Shown: piece by piece, positions 1 through 7,913 of the stretch
Layout: the number at the start of each line of letters is the position of its first letter
How positions within the stretch are numbered: position 1 is the first letter of the stretch
Position numbers and translations under genes: made by a program
Origin: Sedimentibacter sp. MB31-C6
Lineage (GTDB): Bacteria > Bacillota > Clostridia > Tissierellales > Sedimentibacteraceae
NCBI RefSeq assembly: GCF_035934735.1
Contig: NZ_CP142396.1
Coordinates: forward strand, 1,116,001-1,180,000
Length of the DNA: 64,000 nucleotides
Reading direction: 5' to 3'
The notes under the pieces: generated by a model
Databases searched by the model: none
The model's input: the letters and a program-made list of their open reading frames with translations, nothing else
Told to the model about the DNA's origin: nothing

Positions 1-1739
1 AATATTCCTTCTTCCAATCCTGTCAAAAATACAGTATCATATTCCAGTCCCTTAGCACTATGCACTGTCATTAATGTTACGCTATCCTGTTGTGATTCAT
101 CTGTTTTATCAACATCAGCCAGCAAAGATGTATGTGATAAAAAGTCTTCTATACTATTTTCTTCATATCTTTCTTCAAAGTCCATTGCTGCTGATAAAAA
201 TTCATCTATATTTTCTACACGACTTCTACCCTCTATTGTAACATCTTCAGATAACATTGATTTATATCCAGTATCTTCATATACTTCTTGAATAAATTCA
301 CTAAGAGACATTACATCCTTTTTTATCATTAACATTTCCATTATAGATATGAAGTTTTGAACACTTCTTGTAGCAGAAGGAGTAATGCCAAGTTCTTTTA
401 CATCATAACAAGCATCAAACATTGATATGTTATTTGATATTGCATATTCATAGATAGTATCAATTGTTTTTTGACCTATTTTCCTTTTTGGCACATTTAT
501 TATTCTTTTAAAACTAATATCATCTTTTTGATTAAATACTAGCATCAAATATGCCATTATATCCTTAATTTCTCTTCTTCCATAGAACTTCAGACCACCA
601 ACGATTTTATATGGTATTCCTTCTCTAATTAAACCTTCTTCTAATGCTCTTGATTGAGCATTTGTCCTATAAAGAATTGCCATATCAGAATAAGAAATAT
701 TATTTTCTCTTCCTTCTTTTCTCATTAATGCTGCAACTGTAAAAGCTTCAGCTTTTTCATTATCAGTTTCAAAGAGTCTAATTAAATTTCCCCCTTCGAA
801 ATCAGTATAAAGATTTTTTCCTTTTCTTTGGCAATTATTTTTAATAACACCGTTAGCAGCATTTAAAATAACATTTGTAGAACGATAGTTTTTTTCTAAC
901 TTAATCGTTTTTGCTTTTTTGAAATCTTTTTCAAAATCAAGGATGTTATTTATATCTGCCCCTCTCCAACCATATATGGATTGATCTTCATCTCCTACTA
1001 CAAATACATTACTTTCACCTGTTTTTTTAATCCCTAGTATTTTTACTAAATTATATTGAACATTATTAGTATCTTGATACTCATCTACAAGTATGTATTT
1101 GAAACGTTCTTGATATAAATGCAATATTTCCTCATCAACTTCTAAAAGCTTAAGTGTTTTAATAATTAAATCATCAAAATCAAGTGCATTAGCTGATTTT
1201 AATTTTTTTTCATAAAGAGAAAACACCTCTCCAGTATTTCGTAACTGAAAGTTACCATAATTCTCTGAAATAAATTTGTCAGGAGTATTTCTTTTGTTTT
1301 TTTCATTACTTATAATGCTTTTTATAACATTTACATTATACTTTTTTTTATCTAAATTTACTTCCTTTATGCAATCTCTCAATAAAGTTTTTTGGTCATC
1401 AGAGTCATAAATAACGAAATTTTTATCATATCCTAATCTATCTATATCTCTTCTCAATATTCGCACACATATGGAGTGAAATGTTCCTATCCACATTTTA
1501 TCAATTGAGTAGTCTATAAGTTGTCCAATTCTTTCTTTCATTTCATTAGCTGCTTTATTTGTAAATGTAATGGCTAAAATCTCCCATGGCTTTGCTTTTC
1601 CTGTTTCAATTAAGTTTGCAATGCGATGAGTTAAAACTCTTGTCTTCCCAGTGCCTGCCCCTGCTATAACAAGTATAGGACCTTTATCATGAGCTGCAGC
1701 TTCTCTTTGTTTTTCGTTTAATCCACTTAATAAACTCAT
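1..1739 (-). CDS. pcrA: ATP-dependent DNA helicase PcrA/UvrD (C-terminus beyond window)
   Basis: This is a superfamily 1A 3'-5' DNA helicase that unwinds DNA in nucleotide excision repair and in plasmid or replication-fork processing. About 579 N-terminal residues are visible out of roughly 730 expected; the 3' end runs off the left edge. Reading the complement gives MSLLSGLNEKQREAA, then Walker A (AGAGTGKT, about residues 27-34), motif Ia with TFTNKAANEM, the DEYQDT Walker B box, motif III GDEDQSIYGWRGAD, motif IV NYRST and motif V VTLMTVHSAKGLEYD near the window edge. The ATG at 1739 is preceded by a GGAGG ribosome site at 1743-1747, which fixes the start. Nothing looks broken. PcrA and UvrD cannot be told apart without the C-terminal part, but PcrA is the usual Firmicute form. 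Confidence 0.95.
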   Translation of the reverse strand, partial: MSLLSGLNEKQREAAAHDKGPILVIAGAGTGKTRVLTHRIANLIETGKAKPWEILAITFTNKAANEMKERIGQLIDYSIDKMWIGTFHSICVRILRRDIDRLGYDKNFVIYDSDDQKTLLRDCIKEVNLDKKKYNVNVIKSIISNEKNKRNTPDKFISENYGNFQLRNTGEVFSLYEKKLKSANALDFDDLIIKTLKLLEVDEEILHLYQERFKYILVDEYQDTNNVQYNLVKILGIKKTGESNVFVVGDEDQSIYGWRGADINNILDFEKDFKKAKTIKLEKNYRSTNVILNAANGVIKNNCQRKGKNLYTDFEGGNLIRLFETDNEKAEAFTVAALMRKEGRENNISYSDMAILYRTNAQSRALEEGLIREGIPYKIVGGLKFYGRREIKDIMAYLMLVFNQKDDISFKRIINVPKRKIGQKTIDTIYEYAISNNISMFDACYDVKELGITPSATRSVQNFISIMEMLMIKKDVMSLSEFIQEVYEDTGYKSMLSEDVTIEGRSRVENIDEFLSAAMDFEERYEENSIEDFLSHTSLLADVDKTDESQQDSVTLMTVHSAKGLEYDTVFLTGLEEGI

Positions 1740-1885
1740 TTTTCCTCCGTATCTATATTAAACTTTTTTTACTGAACATATTACTAAATTATATCACATG
1801 GCTATAGTAGTCTCAATGATTTTCTCGTCAGGAAAATTTTGAATTTATCATATTTTAACAGATTCTTTCAAATTCTTATGTTAAT

Positions 1886-1925
1886 AAAAACCATGAAAGT
1901 TCTTAATTAGAAAATCCATGGTTTT
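1886..1925 (-). terminator. Intrinsic terminator of the DUF3842 gene
   Basis: On the minus strand AAAACCATG pairs with CATGGTTTT across a loop of about 22 bases and is followed by TTTTTATT. The first arm lies inside the last codons of the DUF3842 gene. The stem is A+T-rich and the loop large, so this is a moderate call. Confidence 0.45.
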
Positions 1926-2337
1926 GCTCTTTTAATATTTTTTTTATTGTTTCTGTTAATTCAATAAATATTGTTTTAAACTGCAAGTTATCAAGTCCAA
2001 TAACATCTATATTACATTTACTGACTGGCAAAAGAAGTTTTCTAGCACTGCTACTAGCAACAGCTTCTGACATTTTAGGACTAATTTCACCCATCATAGA
2101 ATTTGCAGAAATAATTGCCAAAGGTCCAATTATTATATCAACTTTACTACTCATCCATGCAATTGCATTTTCTCCAGTTGATCCATCATCAGCTCCAGCC
2201 TTCAACATATTAGAAGTTGCTTGAGAGTTCGTCCCCAGTGCAATCACTTCAATATCACTGTTTTTCAAAGATTTCAACCTCTCTACTACTTGACATCCTA
2301 TGCCTCCGCCTTTACCGTCTATTACAGCTATACGCAT
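1903..2337 (-). CDS. DUF3842 family protein
   Basis: A 144-residue cytosolic protein that I recognise as the DUF3842 family of clostridia, whose function is unknown. It opens with MRIAVIDGKGGGIGCQVVERL, a strand followed by a glycine-rich loop of Rossmann or P-loop type, and has a second strand-rich segment with VDIIIGPLAIISANSMMGE. No signal peptide or membrane segment is visible. It stands alone between pcrA and a divergent usp gene, with its own promoter (2426-2454) and terminator. The glycine-rich start suggests nucleotide or dinucleotide binding, but that is inference only. The length is normal for the family. Confidence 0.85.
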   Translation of the reverse strand: MRIAVIDGKGGGIGCQVVERLKSLKNSDIEVIALGTNSQATSNMLKAGADDGSTGENAIAWMSSKVDIIIGPLAIISANSMMGEISPKMSEAVASSSARKLLLPVSKCNIDVIGLDNLQFKTIFIELTETIKKILKEQNHGFSN

Positions 2338-2425
2338 ACTATCACCCTTTTAATTTTCTAAAAATTTGAAATGCCTTCAGTAAGTCATCTATATTATTAA
2401 CACCAACCTACTTTAATTAAAAGTT

Positions 2426-2454
2426 AGTATATATCATTTTTTTTAGTATTGCAA
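2426..2454 (-). promoter_or_regulatory. Sigma-A promoter for the DUF3842 gene
   Basis: On the minus strand TTGCAA (2449-2454) and TATACT (2426-2431) are separated by exactly 17 bases. It lies about 90 bases upstream of the DUF3842 start. The rest of the 480-base gap 2338-2822 is A+T-rich and holds only this promoter and the divergent usp promoter. Confidence 0.5.
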
Positions 2455-2755
2455 GTATACTTTTCTACTCTTTTTCTTTTAGGTTTTTCTTGTTTAGGTA
2501 ATATATAATTAATCAACATTGGATATGGGTTTTCATTAACTACAATTAGATTTTTCTTTGTTAATTTTTGTATATTTTTTAAATATTCTTTTTTTTATTA
2601 AAGTATTATACTATATTACCTTAATAACATTAAAAATGCAATAAAATGATGATATTTGTATTAATTTAAAATCTTGATACCTTATTATACGTTAGTAATT
2701 GCTAGTATTAGCAAATTTTTTTTGTATTCAAATATTTGTAACAAATGAAGTTATA

Positions 2756-2784
2756 TTGACTGTTATTCAATTATCTGATAAAAT
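2756..2784 (+). promoter_or_regulatory. Sigma-A promoter for the universal stress protein gene
   Basis: TTGACT at 2756-2761 and TAAAAT at 2779-2784 with a 17-base spacer, followed about 30 bases later by AAGGAGG at 2811-2817, five bases before the ATG at 2823. This is a near-consensus housekeeping promoter. Confidence 0.7.
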
Positions 2785-2822
2785 ACAATAAATTCCATAT
2801 AGTGGATACAAAGGAGGAAGTT

Positions 2823-3275
2823 ATGAAGAAAATACTAGTTCCAATTGATGGGTCAACTGCTTCTATTAAAGCGGCAGAAAAGGCTATAGAATTAGCAAAA
2901 CTTTTTAATAGTTATGTTACATTTGTTACAGTAGTAAATTTACCATCAGAAGATAAGTATTCTTATTTTGGTTTAAATGTTCAAACTGCTTTTGAATCAA
3001 ATCGAAAAGTAATGTTAAAAGAATTAATAAATGAAGAAACTAAAATGCTGAATATTATAGTAAATGATCTTGATGTTTCCAATCTAAATATAGAAAAAAA
3101 AGTTATTGTTGGCATTGCATATAAAGAGATATTAAAACTATCAAATAATGAGAAATTTGATTTGATTATAATGGGAAGACGTGGTTTTTCTAATATAGAA
3201 AGATTCTTTGTCGGTTCTGTAACTCAAAGAGTTTTATCTGAAGCTTCTTGTCCAGTATTAGTTGTTAATGACTAA
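2823..3275 (+). CDS. Universal stress protein (UspA family)
   Basis: A 150-residue single-domain universal stress protein, a small nucleotide-binding cytosolic protein linked to survival under starvation or redox stress. The N-terminus KKILVPIDGS is the first strand and phosphate-contact region. The C-terminal MGRRGFSNIERFFVGSVTQRVLSEASCPVLVV holds the G-x2-G-x9-G-[ST] ATP-binding signature, so an ATP-binding type is likely. I start it at ATG 2823 because AAGGAGG sits five bases upstream; an in-frame GTG at 2802 would put the ribosome site inside the gene. It is monocistronic, with a strong promoter upstream and a terminator downstream. Confidence 0.93.
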   Translation: MKKILVPIDGSTASIKAAEKAIELAKLFNSYVTFVTVVNLPSEDKYSYFGLNVQTAFESNRKVMLKELINEETKMLNIIVNDLDVSNLNIEKKVIVGIAYKEILKLSNNEKFDLIIMGRRGFSNIERFFVGSVTQRVLSEASCPVLVVND

Positions 3276-3300
3276 TTTTAAAATTAAATAGATATAAATT

Positions 3301-3342
3301 ACAGCTTATTGTTTATCTTTATTGATAAAATAAGCTGTTTTT
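3301..3342 (+). terminator. Intrinsic terminator of the usp gene
   Basis: ACAGCTTATT (3301-3310) pairs with AATAAGCTGT (3329-3338) and is followed by TTTTT. It lies 25 bases past the usp stop codon. Confidence 0.8.
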
Positions 3343-3361
3343 GCCTTTTATAAATCTCGTC

Positions 3362-3389
3362 TTGCTTTTTAAAAATATAGTTTTATAAT
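3362..3389 (+). promoter_or_regulatory. Putative promoter for the hydroxyacid dehydrogenase gene
   Basis: TTGCTT (3362-3367), a 16-base spacer and a perfect TATAAT (3384-3389), about 90 bases before the gene. Confidence 0.45.
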
Positions 3390-3482
3390 ATATTATATAG
3401 AAAGACTTATCAACTGAAAGTTTGAAAAGTTAGTAAAAATCAGTTTTGGATTTTGAAAATATAAAAAGGAGAAATGAAATAT

Positions 3483-4424
3483 ATGAAATTAGTTATAATT
3501 GAACCACTAGGAGTAGAAAAAGAAAAATTACTTAATATGGCGAAAGATACTTTAGGAAATTCTGTAGAAGTTGTATACTACGATACTAAGGTAACAGATA
3601 CAGAAACGTTAATTGAAAGAGGAAAGGATGCTGATATTATTGCTGTTTCCAACCTTCCTCTAAATGGTGATGTTATCAATGGATGTAAAAACCTTAAGAT
3701 GCTAGCAGTTGCATTTACAGGGGTTGACCATATTGCTATGAATGTTTGTAAAGAAAGAAAAATTACTGTATGTAATTGTGCAGGATATTCTAATGCAGCA
3801 GTTAGTGATTTAGTATTCGGATTGTTGATTTCTATATATAGAAATATAATTGATTGTAATAAAGTTGTTAGAGAATCTGGAACGAAAGATGGATTAGTTG
3901 GATTTGAATTAGAAGGGAAAAATTTTGGCGTTATAGGTACTGGAGCAATAGGAACTAGAGTTGCTACGATAGCTAAAGCATTTGGTTGTGACGTGTATGC
4001 TTATTCTAGAACAATAAAAGAAATTGAAGGTGTGAAATTTGTTGATTTAGATACCTTACTGTCTACCTGTGATATAGTGTCACTTCATGTTCCATTAACC
4101 AATGAAACAAAAGGTTTAATTAACTCAGAACGATTATCAATGATGAAACCTAATGCAATTTTAATCAATACATCTAGAGGGCCAGTTGTAGATAGTAATG
4201 CTTTAGCAGAATCATTAAACAATGATAAAATTGCTGGTGCCGGAGTAGATGTATTTGAAATTGAACCGCCTATTGCTAAAGATCACCCTCTTTTAAATGC
4301 AAAAAATTTAATAGCAACACCTCATGTTGCATTTGCAACTAAAGAAGCTCTAATAAAAAGAGCTGTCATAGTTTTTGATAATATAAAAGCATTTTTAGAT
4401 GGAACTCCACAAAATATTATTTAA
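3483..4424 (+). CDS. D-isomer-specific 2-hydroxyacid dehydrogenase
   Basis: An NAD(P)-dependent dehydrogenase of the D-2-hydroxyacid family (D-lactate, glycerate/hydroxypyruvate or phosphoglycerate type), about 313 residues. The nucleotide-binding fingerprint GVIGTGAIGTRVA sits in the middle. The catalytic Arg is in NTSRGPVVD, the Glu in VDVFEIEPP and the His in ATPHVAFAT, so the active-site triad is complete. There is no C-terminal ACT domain, which argues against a regulated SerA. The ATG at 3483 lies 11 bases after AAAGGAG; an in-frame ATG at 3474 is only two bases from it, so I prefer 3483. The gene is monocistronic and its exact substrate cannot be read from sequence; a 2-oxoacid of amino-acid fermentation is a reasonable guess. 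Confidence 0.9.
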   Translation: MKLVIIEPLGVEKEKLLNMAKDTLGNSVEVVYYDTKVTDTETLIERGKDADIIAVSNLPLNGDVINGCKNLKMLAVAFTGVDHIAMNVCKERKITVCNCAGYSNAAVSDLVFGLLISIYRNIIDCNKVVRESGTKDGLVGFELEGKNFGVIGTGAIGTRVATIAKAFGCDVYAYSRTIKEIEGVKFVDLDTLLSTCDIVSLHVPLTNETKGLINSERLSMMKPNAILINTSRGPVVDSNALAESLNNDKIAGAGVDVFEIEPPIAKDHPLLNAKNLIATPHVAFATKEALIKRAVIVFDNIKAFLDGTPQNII

Positions 4425-4518
4425 TCAATTTAACAAAAATATATTTAAATCACATTATGACGATTTTTGTTGAAAAAGGGTTTATTTAAGTGATATAATA
4501 CAACTTGGGGGGTACATT

Positions 4519-6093
4519 ATGTTTAAGAAAACTATATCACTAATAATTGTAATTATGATGGTATTCACAATTGTTATTCCAAATGAAGCTATTGGATTCA
4601 GTATGGAATATAACGAATATTTAGGAGAAGTAATTAAACCGTGGATTGAAAACGGCTATGTAAATCCATTTGGTGCTACATTGAATACAAGCATTATGAA
4701 AATAGTTGAAAATCATCTATTAAGTAATTTAGAACCATCTAGTTTATTAGTCGATAAAGCCAATACTGTTATCGAAAATAAAACTGTAAAAAACTTACAT
4801 ATTACGAAAAATGTTGGTAATGGAGAAGTTTATTTAAAAAATGTTACTATAACAGGTGAATTGCTAGTTGAAGGTGGTGGAGAGAATTCTATTGTTATTG
4901 AGAATTCCATAGTTGAACATCTAATAGCAAAAAAAGCCAATGGAAAAGTTAGAATATTAATTAAAGGTAATACAATAATAGATTTAACTTCTGTAGAATC
5001 TGATACAGGTACTATCATTGAACAACAAGATTTAACTGAAATAAGGTTGAAAAAAATAACAGTAGAAAAAGGTTCATCCGTTTTTATCGTCACTGATAAT
5101 GATATATTAACATCAAGCAATACAGATGTTGCTGATGTAAATACAGATGGCATAGTAACTGCAAAAAATATAGGCTCATCTGTTATTTCAGTAAATGCAA
5201 TAGATGGTAATGAAACTATAATTTGCGAAATTACAGTAATAGATTCTGCAAATGAGCATACTCCCGAACCAATAGATACAACAAAGGAAATTAAAATTCT
5301 TACAATAGGGAATTCTTTTTCCGAGAACGCATCTCGATGGATATATGACATAGCTAAATCTGCAGGTGTAAATGTTACTATTGGTAATTTATATATTGAT
5401 GGATGTTCATTAGAAAAACATTGGGAAAATGCCAGTAATAATAATAATGTTTATACATATCATAAATGGATATCTTCTAATGTAACTACAAAAACATATT
5501 TATCAATAAAAACAGCTATATTAGATGAAGATTGGGATTATATAACATTCCAACAGGTTTCAGGTGATTCTGGCTACTATATAACATTTCAGCCATATCT
5601 AGATAATTTAATATCCTATGTTAAGGATATAGCACCTAATGCAAAATTAGCTCTTAATATGACATGGGCATATGCAGAAGACTGTGCTAATGAAAACTTT
5701 AATAAATATAACAATAAGCAAAAAACCATGTATAATGCTATAACAAATGCTTACCAAAGTGCCATAGCAGAAACTGACATTGATATAATAATACCATGTG
5801 GAACTGCTATACAAAATGCAAGAACTAATCAAATACTTAAAAAAATAGATAACGAATTAACTCGTGATGGTTACCACTTAAATGAAAAAATGGGAAGTTA
5901 TATTGCTGGACTCACTTTTTTTCAATCATTAATTATTAACCATGAAAACTTAGAAAAAGATTTGTATAAAGATGTTACATTTTATCCAGAGATGTCTGAC
6001 GTTAAGTCAAATTCAATCTATTTAGCTTATTTAGCAAAAAAGTCAGCAATACGTGCTGTTAACAATCCATATAAAACTTCATTTATAAGATAA
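4519..6093 (+). CDS. Secreted protein with Big_2-like and DUF4886 (SGNH-like) domains
   Basis: A 524-residue exported protein. Residues 1-26 form a signal peptide (MFKKTISLIIVIMMVFTIV...). Residues about 85-165 are a run of short beta strands rich in Asn, Val and Ile (VKNLHITKNV, VYLKNVTITGELLV, SIVIENSIVEHLIA) that looks like a small parallel-beta stack. Residues about 170-245 resemble a bacterial Ig-like group 2 domain ending in ICEITVIDS. From about 255 comes a DUF4886 domain: LTIGNSFSENA supplies the putative nucleophile Ser, and RDGYHLNEKMG supplies the D-x2-H block of SGNH hydrolases. An esterase or deacetylase acting on surface glycans is inferred. There is no anchor or SLH domain, so it is probably released. 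The ribosome site is the G-run before the ATG. It is followed by a shared hairpin terminator. Confidence 0.82.
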   Translation: MFKKTISLIIVIMMVFTIVIPNEAIGFSMEYNEYLGEVIKPWIENGYVNPFGATLNTSIMKIVENHLLSNLEPSSLLVDKANTVIENKTVKNLHITKNVGNGEVYLKNVTITGELLVEGGGENSIVIENSIVEHLIAKKANGKVRILIKGNTIIDLTSVESDTGTIIEQQDLTEIRLKKITVEKGSSVFIVTDNDILTSSNTDVADVNTDGIVTAKNIGSSVISVNAIDGNETIICEITVIDSANEHTPEPIDTTKEIKILTIGNSFSENASRWIYDIAKSAGVNVTIGNLYIDGCSLEKHWENASNNNNVYTYHKWISSNVTTKTYLSIKTAILDEDWDYITFQQVSGDSGYYITFQPYLDNLISYVKDIAPNAKLALNMTWAYAEDCANENFNKYNNKQKTMYNAITNAYQSAIAETDIDIIIPCGTAIQNARTNQILKKIDNELTRDGYHLNEKMGSYIAGLTFFQSLIINHENLEKDLYKDVTFYPEMSDVKSNSIYLAYLAKKSAIRAVNNPYKTSFIR

Positions 6094-6102
6094 ATAATTA
6101 TA

Positions 6103-6160
6103 AAAAAAAGATGGTTGAGATTACCGAGAAATACGGTAAAATCACACCATCTATTTTTAT
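6103..6160. terminator. Bidirectional terminator carrying repeat copy 1
   Basis: AGATGGT (6109 on) pairs with ACCATCT (ending 6152), with an inner pair TTACCG/CGGTAA. It is flanked by an A-run on one side and ATTTTTATTTT on the other, so it can stop both the secreted-protein gene and the convergent aminotransferase gene. A close relative lies at 22043-22088. Confidence 0.8.
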
Positions 6161-6177
6161 TTTAATTGTATATTAAT

Positions 6178-7494
6178 TTAACGACTTGCTTCATACTGTC
6201 TTAACAGCTTAACAAATAACTCTGGTACTTTTTCCATGTTTTCAGGAGTTTCAACAAATGCGATACGGAACTGAGTACTTCCAGGATTATTCTCACCAGC
6301 TGGTATATCATAGAATCCTTTTAATGGTGCTACTAATAAGGTTGTTTCAACTCCATTATAGTTCACAGATCCTTCTTGTGCACAGTACAAAACAAAATCA
6401 ATTGCATCAAATCCAGGTTTTACAACATCTCGAACATCAACAACTGTATATATAGATGCATCGGGACTAGAAACAATCAAACCAGGCTCCTGTTCTTTCA
6501 AACCATTATATACTTTAAATATCATTTTCTTATAATATTCACGAATACTCTTACACCATGAAGCAATTTGTTCTTTACTTTCATGAGCAAGTGCTCCAAA
6601 TATATACTGTCCTATTGCATTAGCACAAAGGTTAGCAGTATATTCAGCTACTGAACGATTATTAAACTCTGGGTTATCAGTAATCAAAGCACCTATTCTT
6701 AAACCACAAGCATTCCAAACCTTAGATGTAGTCTCTATACTTATTCTTCTTCCTTCTATCCCAGGTACATCTTTATCAGTAACTCCCCAAATACTTACTA
6801 GCTCGCTATCTTCTACATAATATAATTCACGATAAGCTTCATCACTGACTATCCACATGTTGTATTTTACACAAAGTTTTGCAAGGCCCTTTAATGTTTC
6901 ATAGTCATAAAGCTGTCCCGTTGGATTGTCATAAGGTATAACTAGAAGCGCACCAGGATTATGTTCTTTTATAACTTCTTCAATTTTATCCAATTCTGGA
7001 AGACTAAACTTGCCATCAACACCTAATTTACGTTTTACTGTAACAGTTTTACGTCCTATTCTTTCTGCAAAAGAAATATAATTAGTGTATGCCGGATCAA
7101 TCATCATAAGAGGTTTATCATTAGTACCTGGACCACCGCAAACTCCAAGTATTAGCAATTCCATAGCACTAGAGCCACCGTCAGTTATCTGTACTTTCAA
7201 TTTACTAGTGTCAAAGCCTTCACAATTCAAAATATTTAAAAATGCATCTTGAGTTTCACTAAAACCAGCAGTCCCAGTATATCTTACAACACCTTTAGCA
7301 AATGGACTTTCAGGTGCATTAAGTGAAAACATCCTTTTTTGCATTGCAGGATTTGTTGGAAGTGAAACATTACCTATACCTACATTGATTACCGCCTCTG
7401 GTTTTACTTTACGTTCATCATATTTCATTTGTGCTAATCTAACATCTGATGGTGTCCTTGATTTAAAACGTTCTGACAATATTGGTTTATTCAT
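6178..7494 (-). CDS. PLP-dependent aminotransferase, class I/II
   Basis: A 438-residue fold-type I aminotransferase of the aspartate/aromatic group. It moves an amino group between an amino acid and a 2-oxoacid with pyridoxal phosphate. Key residues are visible: the Asn of YDNPTG (about 190), Asp 218 and Tyr 221 in SDEAYRE, the Schiff-base Lys 258 in ETTSKVWNACGLRIG, and the substrate Arg in FRIAFVETPE near the C-terminus. The N-terminal GNVSLPTNP and TGTAGFSE stretches match the family. AGGAGGG lies eight bases before the ATG. It is transcribed alone, toward the terminator at 6103-6160. The substrate is undetermined; the length is slightly above the usual 390-400 because of an N-terminal extension. 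Confidence 0.88.
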   Translation of the reverse strand: MNKPILSERFKSRTPSDVRLAQMKYDERKVKPEAVINVGIGNVSLPTNPAMQKRMFSLNAPESPFAKGVVRYTGTAGFSETQDAFLNILNCEGFDTSKLKVQITDGGSSAMELLILGVCGGPGTNDKPLMMIDPAYTNYISFAERIGRKTVTVKRKLGVDGKFSLPELDKIEEVIKEHNPGALLVIPYDNPTGQLYDYETLKGLAKLCVKYNMWIVSDEAYRELYYVEDSELVSIWGVTDKDVPGIEGRRISIETTSKVWNACGLRIGALITDNPEFNNRSVAEYTANLCANAIGQYIFGALAHESKEQIASWCKSIREYYKKMIFKVYNGLKEQEPGLIVSSPDASIYTVVDVRDVVKPGFDAIDFVLYCAQEGSVNYNGVETTLLVAPLKGFYDIPAGENNPGSTQFRIAFVETPENMEKVPELFVKLLRQYEASR

Positions 7495-7799
7495 TAATAA
7501 AACCCTCCTAAAATATATTATTATTGAGTCATAATGATTTAATTATATCAGTAACTTATCATCTTATAATCATTATAATAAACTTTAATATTTTTGTCTA
7601 TTGTTTATTCGTATTTCGTATAAACTAAAAATTTAAATTAAATATTTTTTGGTTATTTTTTAGTAATTCCACCATTTTCTAACTCAATAAATTTTTTATT
7701 AAACAAATCAATAATATCCTTATTATTTTTAATCTTAGAAAAATGGAGCAGTTGTAACTATAATTTTTTTATCATCAATTTAGGGGACTCAATTTACGG
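7495..7799. other. Intergenic region with possible coding remnant
   Basis: A 300-base A+T-rich gap upstream of the aminotransferase. On the minus strand between about 7765 and 7653 a frame reads FSKIKNNKDIIDLFNKK and ends GGITKK before a stop, and the preceding bases give IVTTAP in another frame. This could be the degraded end of a lost gene with one frameshift, but the stretch is too short and A+T-rich for certainty. No family is assigned. Confidence 0.2.
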
Positions 7800-7875
7800 G
7801 ACGTCAATTTACGGGACGGTTCTTTTTGATTGATATCGACGTCAATTTACGGGACGGTTCTTTTTGATTGATATC
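7783..7875. repeat. REP-like tandem repeat, two perfect 38-bp units plus one partial
   Basis: Two identical 38-base units lie end to end at 7800-7837 and 7838-7875. Each starts GACGTCAATTTACGGGACGG and continues with TTCTTTTTGATTGATATC. A partial third copy (GACTCAATTTACGGG) precedes them at 7786-7800. The CAATTTACGGGACGGTTCTTTTTG core is of the kind I know from palindromic repeats near REP-associated tyrosine transposases (RAYT, IS200-like Y1 family), but no such gene is in this window. The array lies just past the stop codon of the histidine kinase. Confidence 0.75.
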
Positions 7876-7913
7876 TAATCAAATTTCGCGTTCGTGCCTC
7901 CATAATTTATATT

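Noticed and set aside
4830-5351. A 173-residue open frame antisense to the secreted DUF4886 gene
   Set aside because: It lacks a ribosome site and any recognisable domain, and lies wholly inside a well-supported gene.
7653-7765. Pseudogene with a frameshift in the gap before the aminotransferase
   Set aside because: The open stretch is only about 35 codons in A+T-rich DNA and matches no family I can name; recorded only as a possibility.
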